A program made the position numbers and the translations under genes. Positions 55,896 to 64,000 of a stretch of DNA of 64,000 nucleotides are shown here, in pieces. The stretch spans positions 522,163-586,162 of the forward strand of contig NW_004775931.1 in the NCBI RefSeq assembly GCF_000247815.1, given 5' to 3'. Origin of the DNA: Ficedula albicollis. Lineage: Eukaryota > Chordata > Aves > Passeriformes > Muscicapidae. A model generated the notes under the pieces. It saw only the letters and a list, made by a program, of their open reading frames with translations, did not search any database and was not told the DNA's origin. The number at the start of each line of letters is the position of its first letter. Position 1 is the first letter of the stretch.

Positions 55896-56584
55896 GAGTA
55901 CCTTCTGGAACAGCAGAATTCACCTTTTCCATTGGTATTATCAGACATGGAGTCTCCAATTACTCCCACAACACCATACGTTGCAAGGCAATTTAGTTTA
56001 AACTTCAGCTGCCTGAATCAACTGCTGCTTAAGTTTTCCACCTCTGTTGAATGACTTAATTTGCATGGACTGTGGATATAAGTTCAATATAATTTTCCCC
56101 GTAAACAATAGTCTTTTATTAGGAAGAAAGGACTTTTTATTAAATATCTAGCTGATGTAAATTGTACATGTGCCATGGTTTTGCTTTCCTTTAGGTACTA
56201 TTGATGTGGAAAAAAAAATCTTTGCATATTCATATTGTATAATTTGGAGTTTGCAGGCCCATAATTTTAAGTGTTAATTCTATTTCAGTGACAATGCTAT
56301 AATGCGTTTCAAACTTCCTTGGGAACAGCACTTACTGTATTTGAGCATGTTGGAGTGATGCTATGTAAATATCACCTGATGAGACACTCACATGTGGCAG
56401 AAGTTTTGTTTTAAAAGTTATAAGTCTTGGTGCCTTTTAGTGAAGCCTTGCTGACGTCATGCGTTTGTGTGAGTGGATGCTTTGCATCTTGCCTTAAAGT
56501 GGAAGGGATGTTACTCAAAGAATGTAAGGAAGAGCAGGGAATGGGTGGGGAGAGGAACAAGAGAAAGGGCCAGGGGATGGAATT

Positions 56585-56730
56585 TAAGCAAAAAAACCCC
56601 CACAAAACATAATAAACAACAACAACAACAACAACAAAATCCCCCAAAAAAACCAAACCCAAAAAAAACCCCCAAAACCCAAACCAAAAGAAAAAACACA
56701 CCTCCCATCCTCTCCCCCCCCACACCTTTC
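56585..56730. repeat. (CAA)n and A/C-rich low-complexity tract in the EGR1 3' UTR
   Basis: On the + strand almost only A and C: (aac)n near 56617-56637, then runs such as ccccaaaaccc and a C run near 56714. The reading frames here are composition artefacts. Confidence 0.9.
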
Positions 56731-56972
56731 AAAGTCTATTTTTGTTACAAAAATGTAAATTTATATATATATTCAAGAGTTGGAATGTTGTAGTTACCTA
56801 CTGAGTAGGCAGCAATTTTTTGTATGTTATGAACATGCAGTTCATTATTTTGTGGTTTATTTTTACTTTGTAATTGTGTTTGTTAAAATGAAAGTGACTG
56901 TTTGGCTTCTAAACACATTGAATGCGCTTTCCTGCCATTGGGATATTTGGTGTACAATACCCTTCAGAAAAA

Positions 56973-56982
56973 AATAAATAAA
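56973..56982 (+). terminator. EGR1: EGR1 polyadenylation signals
   Basis: Two overlapping AATAAA hexamers (56973-56978 and 56977-56982) in aaaaataaataaaacatc. The expected cleavage site is about 15-25 bases downstream. Confidence 0.75.
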
Positions 56983-57000
56983 ACATCAAATTGTGCAGGC

Positions 57001-58125
57001 TTATACTTTCCTTGAAATTACTACTTAGAAAGACTGCATCACAGGAATCCTGACTCTTTTAGTTGCTCCAAAGCTACACATGCTGGGCTTTTCCAGGCCT
57101 CTGTTCAAGGCAGGTTGACAGGCAAGTTAAATACGTGGCTTCTGACTACCTGAGTATATAACTCACGTCAAAAGTCACAGAATTCCCCTTATGGGAGACA
57201 AGACAATGAAGGGTCTCCAAATGTGGTGCTTCAAAGGAGGCAAATACAGGCAATGATAAAACTTTTGCCTACAGCTGTTTCCCAAAGAACAAAATAACAG
57301 CTGGAGTCAGATTATTCTGATTTGTGAGCACCGCTCTGTTCAGATGTATAGAATAGAATAGCTCAGTTGAAAGGGAGACTCAGGGCCTACAATGAACATC
57401 TAGTCCAACTGCTATTAAGGATACATATATTACAATGTACAAATGTCTCTTCAATGCTAATAGGCTTGAGGCACTGAACACCTCTTTAGGAACTCTGTTC
57501 CATTTGACTACTCCCTCAGTAAAGAAATGTTTCCTAATGTGAACTCTGAACATCTGGTAATGGAGCTTTGAGGTACTCCTGCCTGTCATATCCTGCCATT
57601 GGATACCACAGGGAAGATCAGTACACTCTCCTCTCCACTTCTCCTCCTCAAAAAGATGTAGATGTTGATGTCTTTTCAAGTCCATCTCTGCTAACTCCTG
57701 GTCTAGCCTTCTGGAATTTTGATTGTGCTAAAAGCTGACCAAGTAGGCTCCCAAGCAATGCCTGATGAACATGAGAATGCCCCAGGTTCTCCAGAGCACT
57801 TTGAAATGAGCAGTGATGGCAATTTCAATGCCTACAGAGGCAAAAAGAAGATAGATTATCTTTGGTGCATTGTGTGAACAGTGGTCCAAGTCAGGCAGTA
57901 GTGCTTGGCTATACAGGAATGAAGGCGAGTGCACCCTTGCTAGCGTAACATAAACACATGCATAAGGTCTTCTGCATCCACTATTTTCATGGCCTTTGTC
58001 CCATTAATCGCAATCAGATTTCAGGGGGGAAAAAGTGCTTTGTGAGAAAGCATTGCCCATACGTTTTCTGCAAGATTTTTCATTTCCTGTTGGCCTGAAG
58101 CCAGGATTTCTGATTCTTAAAAAGT
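57001..58125. other. Region downstream of EGR1, no gene
   Basis: Unique sequence plus an antisense CR1 piece at 57345-57720. No coding sequence was recognised. In mammals the next gene (ETF1) lies farther away in the opposite orientation and no part of it is visible here. Confidence 0.65.
57345..57720 (-). mobile_element. CR1 LINE fragment, antisense
   Basis: The + strand begins tatagaatagaatagctcag and includes acatctagtccaactgctat and ctcagtaaagaaatgtttcc followed by taatgtgaactctgaacatc. These are reversed CR1 3' sequences. Confidence 0.8.
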
Positions 58126-58394
58126 TTGATTCTAGTCCAATTAGTAGGAGTCGATTTCAAGGAGGTTGATCTCAGGGAAACAGCAGGCATTGTCACTGGC
58201 GGGGAAAACCCTCTCCCTGTAGGAGGTGCGGCTGCGGAGAAGGAACCGAAGACTTCTCGCTTTTTCGTTCACGCGCATAAGTTCCATTTGCTCGGAACTA
58301 AACTCCGGCTGTTTGTGATTTAAAGCCCACTTCAAATCTGGCCATTAGCGACTGTAAGGGCCGCACGGCTGGGCTCGGAGGAGACGCCCCCCGC

Positions 58395-58644
<250 letters not shown>

Positions 58645-58702
58645 GCCAGGCCCCAGGGCCGGGGGCGGCCCAGGCTGGACACGAGCACCGCCCCCGCGGC
58701 GT

Positions 58703-58795
58703 CCGGAACCCCGCCGACCATATTTAGCGTTTCCTCCGCGCCTTTTATGGCCCTTCCGTGGCCCAAAAAAGGAGTTTCCTGCTCAGGTCTTCCGG
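58703..58795 (+). promoter_or_regulatory. Second SRF (CArG)/Ets cluster
   Basis: Ets CCGGAA at 58703-58708, near-consensus CArG CCATATTTAG at 58718-58727, perfect CArG CCTTTTATGG at 58741-58750, perfect CArG CCAAAAAAGG at 58763-58772, Ets CTTCCGG at 58789-58795. TTTCCT and CTTCCG Ets-like cores lie between them. This is the signature of a serum-response promoter or enhancer, about 2.8 kb downstream of the EGR1 stop as assembled. Confidence 0.65.
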
Positions 58796-58804
58796 GGCTG
58801 CACT

Positions 58805-59361
<557 letters not shown>

Positions 59362-59420
59362 CTTTCCCCCCTCTCGCCTCCCGCCGCGTCCCCGGGAGGC
59401 GCTGCCCGGGCCGCGGGGTC

Positions 59421-59455
59421 CGCTCCGCTCCGCTCCGCTCCGCTCCGCTCCGCTG
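59421..59455. repeat. CGCTC pentamer array
   Basis: Six perfect cgctc units plus one variant (cgctg), immediately right of the last G run. Confidence 0.95.
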
Positions 59456-59763
59456 CGCCCCGCCGAGCGCCGGGCCGGGGGCTGCGCTGAAGCTCGGGCC
59501 GACCCTCCTCGCTGCTGGTTCCTGTTCGCTTTCGTTAATAGCCACTGAGTCGCTCTTCATACACGCCCGAGAAATAGGTAGGATGCGGTCTAACTTGGGG
59601 AGTGCTGCAGAGGACAGTGCCCTTGTCCACCCAGGCTTTTGCTCTGCAGACCCTTTCCGTAAGCGATTGTTCACGTGGGGAAGCGTGGGTAGTCGTCGAC
59701 TAGGTTTAATTGTGCTTTAACTGCACTGGAGAAAAACGATTCTTCGATTTTCTTTCCCCTTAG

Positions 59764-60172
59764 AAATAAGGAGCTAAAAATTAGTTCGGGCATACTTGGA
59801 GCAGCTCTAATACTGGCAGCCAAGTCAAATTTCTATCGATTTGTATCAAATGTGGTGTTTAAATCTGGGATCAGTAAGTTCCCTGGGCAGGAAAGTGCTT
59901 GAAGTAACCAAGTAACCAAACTGAGCCGAGAATTCCAAGTGTTGTGTCCTTATGATTCTTCATACAATAGCTAAATAATTAATATTGAGTTCTGACAGTA
60001 TCAAGTGGATTTATTAGAGGGGCAGAAATGTTTTTTTCACCTGGAATTGTGTTGGGATAATCAACACTCCTGATGTCAGAATTAATTGGTCTTCCTTCTT
60101 TTGCCTTTTTTCTTTCTAGATTGTGGAAAATTGAGGAGAATATTTGAGATAAAGAAATCGAGGGAAGCTTGA
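59764..60172 (+). CDS. Candidate two-exon 3' end of an unknown small protein
   Basis: A good acceptor (tttctttccccttag) opens 110 bases, 59764-59873, that are free of stops in one phase: NKELKISSGILGAALILAAK then SNFYRFVSNVVFKSGI, with donor atca|gtaagt. A second acceptor (ttttttctttctag) at 60120 continues in phase with NCGKLRRIFEIKKSREA and a TGA stop at 60170-60172. The middle part is hydrophobic and the tail basic. I recognise no family, and no in-phase ATG exon is visible upstream, though the 557-base G run could hide it. Chance is a real alternative because both pieces are short. Confidence 0.25.
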
Positions 60173-61701
60173 TGTTCCCGAGGGAATGCTGTAGGGATCT
60201 GCAGCTTCTGAAGTGCACCAGTAATTGCAGCTCCCAGAGGATCCTTCCAGAGCTGGAAGGGACAGGGAAGACAATTCCAGGAGCAGTGGGAAGTGCTTTC
60301 TTTGGGGTCTAGATGGCATTGAGGTTGGAACGAGTTCCCAGTATTTCTTGTGCCTCTTCTGTTTCTAGCCCGGGACTAGGTTGGTGTTCCCTAAGTGGCT
60401 GCAGTTCCCTGAAGGTGGGAGGAAGCCTGTGCTGGAGAGTGGGAGAAAGGTTCCTGCTGATTGCTGTGTCCTCAGTGGGCAGAGTTCTCTGACCTTGGCC
60501 AGATGGGCTGGTGAATATTGAATCAGTCCTGCCTCCTTTTGGCTGAGTTGTTTAATTGAGTCATCAGCAGGGACTGCTTTTAGCTGGCTTTTGTTCAGTT
60601 TCTTTTTTACAGGTTTCTTGTTGCTTTGGTCGTGACATTGCCAAACCCTTAAGTTTGCTAAATGAACCCTGAAAAGGTTAAACAAACCAATCCTGAGGGA
60701 ATTGGGGATTGACTAGTTGGGATCTTATGGCCCTTCGAGGCCACGTTGGATTTACCCCAATTTTGGTGCCAAGGGAAACTCCAAGTTAAGACTGATCAAA
60801 ATATGAACCAGTTCTCATCAAACTCAGCTTTCCAAACATTGAATTAGGATCAGAAATGATGGGAATGCCCTTGGCAGAAAAGCACCTGTGAAGCAAAGCA
60901 GACTTAAAACACCTGTGAGCAGGAAATCCAAGAGAAATGGCTGCTGGCTCCTGGCATCCTGGGCAACCTTCAGGTGGGAGGAGCCTTCTGAGATCACAGT
61001 GCCCAGTGCCAAGGCCGCCGCTGTCCCCTGTCCCTGAGTGCCACGTCCGCACGGCTTTCGATCCCTGTGGGGATGGGGCATCCACCACTGCCCTGGGTAG
61101 CTATGCCAGGCCTGGACAGCCTTTCCACAATGAGACTTCCCCTACATCCAGCCTTTCTTTCCCCTGGGATCACGTGAGGCCATTTCCTTGCCCTGGGTCT
61201 CACAGTGGTTGCCCTGAGCAGCCATGACCCCAACATGAGAGCGGCTGCATATTTTGTCCTTTCATTCATTTCATTTTGTCTTTTCATTCTCATCTGGAAG
61301 GGGCTCGCTTTCGAGAGAAGAGCCAGGTAAGGCTCAGCTCCATTGCTGGTTTGGCAGGTGAGACCTTGTAGGTCATGGACCTGTGTGGGAGAGATGTTGC
61401 CTTGCCCATCCACCTACGTGTGTGTGGTGAGACAGCTAAAAGAAGCTTTTTACCATCGCTCTCTCCCCTTGTTTCTCCTCTGCTGCTTCATGTTTCCTCC
61501 TGTTACAATCTGTGGACAGAGAAAGTGGGAAATGTGTTTTAGAAATTCTTGGGAATTTTGCTTGTAGGAATAGAAATGCTGATGGAATTGATATTTGACC
61601 TATATGGCCTATGAAATGTCCCGGAAGCTGATTGATGCGTTCATGCTCCTGTTGTGTTCATTTGGGCTGTGGCTCAGGCTTCTCTCCCTGGACTCTTGCA
61701 G
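60173..61701. other. Noncoding sequence before the URB1-like exons
   Basis: Probably intron or intergenic sequence. It has an antisense CR1 piece near 61020-61170. Other exons were sought but none was convincing. Confidence 0.55.
61020..61170 (-). mobile_element. CR1 fragment, antisense
   Basis: The + strand contains gtgccacgtccgcacggctt, then gatggggcatccaccactgc and cctggacagcctttccacaa. This is a reversed CR1 segment upstream of its 3' end. Confidence 0.7.
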
Positions 61702-61813
61702 TTGCTGTATCTCTTGGATGCTGTGCAGAATGGAATCAAGCAGCCAAACCTCAGGGTCACCTTCTCCCTGACCCTCTACATTGCTCGTGTGGCACAGCAG
61801 ATGCTGAAGCCAG
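61702..61813 (+). CDS. URB1: URB1-like exon A
   Basis: Acceptor ctcttgcag, donor CCAG|gtacgg. It encodes LLYLLDAVQNGIKQPNLRVT then FSLTLYIARVAQQMLKP and one base of a Glu codon. The flanking cag could also be read through as LLQLLY, so the exact start is not certain. Confidence 0.7.
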
Positions 61814-63767
61814 GTACGGAAACTTCCTGCATGTGTCACTGCTGGGGTGGAAAACGGAGCCTTGGGGAATGTTGATCTCCTCAGCTGCTCTGTGCTCATG
61901 CACTCTTGACTGAGCTTTTCATTCTGGGGAAGAGAAGGGGAAGGATGGCCAACAATGTAATGAGCCTCAGAGCAAAGGCCTTCTGCAGTTCCTGGGCTGT
62001 TCTCCCAGCTTGGAGCTCTGCGCAGTGCAGCTTCCATTTATTGCTGTCCCTGGTTGTGGACTGGGAACATTGTCCTCCTCCACGGTGCCAGCTTTTTCTC
62101 TTCACAGAGGAGCACATGTACATAAAGGTAAACAGATTCCTTCTGTCACACCAGTATTTGGACCTGAGGAAAGTACCAGATTTTTTCCAGCTTTTCTACA
62201 GTTTTGATTTTGAGGTAAGAGTCCCATTTTAGGTATCCAGTGGCTCTTCAGAAATGTATAGAAAAGAGCCATGAAATACAATGAAATCTCATTCCTCCAC
62301 AGGTGGAGGCGTCTTTCTTTTGTTTCATATTGGAATTAAAAATGTGATTTCTCTTGGGCTTTTGTTGTTTTCTTAATACTAACACACAGTGAGTTGTGCT
62401 GTGTATGCTCTGTGAGCACGATAGTCAGAATATTCTGCCCCAGCTAGGCTACATTCATCTTTGAGTTTAGATTAGTATAATTGAGTTCAACTGAGGTATT
62501 TCAGGAAGAGCAACTTCTAAAATTCCATTTCCACTGCATGTTTGGGCTGCAGACTGACTGTTCCTGATAGATGTTTGTGATTAAATTTGGTAGGACAGGA
62601 AATTGAGAAGTCCAGCTTTGATAAGCCCTGAGCTGACACTCACAGGGAACCAGGTTTTTGTGCTCTTAGGAGCAGGTATTGTTTGGAAATGTCGAAATGT
62701 CTGATGGTGGTATTTTTCTTGGTGGCTTCCAGTACAAAACAGAGCAAGAGTGGATCCTCAGATTTCTTGGGGAGGGGCTGCGTGACAAACATTGCTATGA
62801 GCTTTATGACTACCAGAGGATTTTCCAAATCATTCTTTCCTTTTTCAACAGTCCTTTGTGTGATGGGGGCTCCCAGGTAAGAGTTTAAAAAGAAAGCACC
62901 TAAGAGCTCTGCGCAGTGCAGCTTCCATTTATTGCTGTCCCTGGTTGTGGACTGGGAACATTGTCCTCCTCCACGGTGCCAGCTTTTTCTCTTCACAGAG
63001 GAGCACATGTACATAAAGGTAAACAGATTCCTTCTGTCACACCAGTATTTGGACCTGAGGAAAGTACCAGATTTTTTCCAGCTTTTCTACAGTTTTGATT
63101 TTGAGGTAAGAGTCCCATTTTAGGTATCCAGTTGTTCTTCAGAAATGTATAGAAAAGAGCCATGAAATACAATGAAATCTCATTCCTCCATAGGTGGAGG
63201 CATCTTTCTTTTGTTTCATATTGGAATTAAAAATGTGATTTCTCTTGGGCTTTTGTTGTTTTCTTAATACTAACACACAGTGAGTTGTTCTGTGTATGCT
63301 CTGTGAGCACAATAGTCAGAATATTCTGCCCCAGCTAAGCTACATTCATCTTTGAGTTTAGATTAGTATAATTGAGTTCAACTGAGGTATTTCAGGAAGA
63401 GCAACTTCTAAAATTCCATTTCCACTGCATGTTTGGGCTGCAGACTGACTGTTCCTGATAGATGTTTGTGATTAAATTTGGTAGGACAGGAAATTGAGAA
63501 GTCCAGCTTTGATAAGCCCTGAGCTGACACTCACAGGGAACCAGGTTTTTGTGCTCTTAGGAGCAGGTATTGTTTGGAAATGTCGAAATGTCTGATGGTG
63601 GTATTTTTCTTTGTGGCTTCCAGTACAAAACAGAGCGAGAGTGGATCCTCAGATTTCTTGGGGAGGGGCTGCGTGACAAACATTGCTATGAGCTTTATGA
63701 CTACCAGAGGATTTTCCAAATCATTCTTTCCTTTTTCAACAGTCCTTTGTGTGATGGGGGCTCCCAG
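61702..63767 (+). CDS. URB1: URB1-like partial gene (3 exons, 2 of them duplicated)
   Basis: Exons 61702-61813, 62108-62214 and 62733-62876 join in phase and encode about 120 residues. These run from LLYLLDAVQNGIKQPNLRVT through EEHMYIKVNRFLLSHQYLDL and KVPDFFQLFYSFDFE to EWILRFLGEGLRDKHCYELY and DYQRIFQIILSFFNSPLCD. I recognise this as the C-terminal half of URB1 (NPA1), a large nucleolar alpha-helical scaffold needed for 60S ribosomal subunit assembly. The protein is over 2200 residues in human, so most of the gene is outside the window. Exons 2 and 3 are repeated 891 bp downstream, and a transcript with both sets would shift frame. All copies are open, which argues against an old pseudogene. 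URB1 lies on another chromosome (21) in human and not beside EGR1. Confidence 0.75.
62108..62214 (+). CDS. URB1: URB1-like exon B, first copy
   Basis: Acceptor cttcacag, donor GAG|gtaaga. It completes Glu and encodes EHMYIKVNRFLLSHQYLDLR then KVPDFFQLFYSFDFE. Confidence 0.78.
62733..62876 (+). CDS. URB1: URB1-like exon C, first copy
   Basis: Acceptor gcttccag, donor CAG|gtaaga, phase 0, 48 codons. It encodes YKTEQEWILRFLGEGLRDKH then CYELYDYQRIFQIILSFFNS and PLCDGGSQ. Confidence 0.78.
62999..63105 (+). CDS. URB1: URB1-like exon B, second copy
   Basis: Encodes the same peptide with the same splice sites as the exon 891 bp upstream. It lies in the second duplication unit. Confidence 0.72.
63624..63767 (+). 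CDS. URB1: URB1-like exon C, second copy
   Basis: Same as the first copy except for one amino acid (TEQEW becomes TEREW, aag to gag context). The Arg form agrees with my memory of the mammalian protein. The frame is intact. Confidence 0.72.
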
Positions 63768-63892
63768 GTAAGAGTTTAAAAAGAAAGCACCAAAAACCCC
63801 AAACCACAGAAGTTTGCATGGCTTTGTGTCCCGTTTGCTGTCCCTGTTCTTTTTTATTCCCTCTCTGTGTGCGGCCCATCCAGCATCTGAGA

Positions 63893-63940
63893 TTTTGTTT
63901 CGTTTTGTTTTGTTTTGTTTGTTTTTTGTTGTTGTTGTTT
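63893..63940. repeat. (GTTTT)n/(GTT)n low-complexity tract
   Basis: Repeated ttttg units pass into gttgttgttg in the last intron segment of the window. Confidence 0.85.
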
Positions 63941-64000
63941 TTTCCATTTCATCCTGCGCCTTGATCTTTATTTTCTTGCTGTGTCCTCTCTGCTGGCACT

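Larger units (their letters stand above)
55896..57000 (+). other. EGR1: EGR1 3' UTR with AU-rich elements
   Basis: About 1.1 kb between the stop and overlapping AATAAA signals at 56973-56982. T/A-rich blocks with tttattaaat, tttatatatat and attttt resemble instability elements of immediate-early mRNAs. It contains a perfect CRE palindrome at 56452-56459 and an A/C-rich low-complexity tract at about 56585-56730. Confidence 0.85.
62013..63792. repeat. 891-bp tandem duplication with two exons
   Basis: Unit 1 is 62013-62903 and unit 2 is 62904 to about 63792. Both start gagctctgcgcagtgcagct and end aaaaagaaagcacc. About ten single-base differences are visible, roughly 1%, mostly in introns. This is the level of two alleles or of a very recent duplication. 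Confidence 0.93.

Noticed and set aside
61250..61340. Possible further URB1-like exon ending at a gtaagg donor near 61327
   Set aside because: The peptide in any phase does not resemble URB1 to me and there is no convincing acceptor.

Overview
The window reads as avian nuclear DNA. It has long introns with GT-AG junctions, CpG islands at 5' ends, many decayed CR1 LINE fragments (the typical bird retroposon), and the gene order KDM3B - REEP2 - EGR1, all on the + strand. This is the order on human 5q31 and, from general knowledge, on chicken chromosome 13.

Layout. (1) 1-21.8 kb: the last nine coding exons of KDM3B, a JmjC histone H3K9 demethylase, with the stop at 20560-20562 and a 3' UTR of about 1.3 kb. 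One 172-bp exon lies in a nearly identical 965-bp tandem duplication. A 34-bp minisatellite of about 18 perfect copies sits in an intron. (2) 21.8-26.7 kb: no gene recognised. (3) 26.7-37.0 kb: complete REEP2 in eight coding exons (265 residues), starting in a CpG island. An unannotated 69-bp in-frame cassette exon may lie in intron 3. (4) 37.0-51.9 kb: an intergenic stretch with CR1 fragments and a consensus RFX X-box. (5) 52.0-57.0 kb: EGR1 with its upstream SRF/Ets cluster and two coding exons. Exon 1 as assembled carries an in-frame 219-bp tandem duplication. (6) 58.1-59.6 kb: a GC-rich, CpG-island-like block broken by two giant G homopolymers, with a second CArG/Ets cluster between them. 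(7) 59.6-64.0 kb: sequence with three exons that look like URB1 (a nucleolar ribosome-biogenesis factor). Two of these exons are repeated in a tandem duplication of about 891 bp. URB1 is not a neighbour of EGR1 in human, so this end may be a scaffold misjoin or a lineage-specific rearrangement.

Quality and biology. Five uninterrupted G runs (149-557 bases) fall only in GC-rich promoter-type sequence and probably stand in for sequence that was not read. Together with three near-identical exon-containing tandem duplications, they suggest a draft assembly with false duplications and filled gaps. The genes do not form a pathway. KDM3B acts on chromatin, REEP2 shapes ER membranes, EGR1 is an immediate-early transcription factor, and the URB1-like exons belong to a 60S ribosome-assembly scaffold. 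I did not find a convincing new biological system. The best biological leads are the REEP2 cassette exon, the second SRF/Ets cluster at 58.7 kb, and a candidate two-exon small reading frame at 59.8-60.2 kb.
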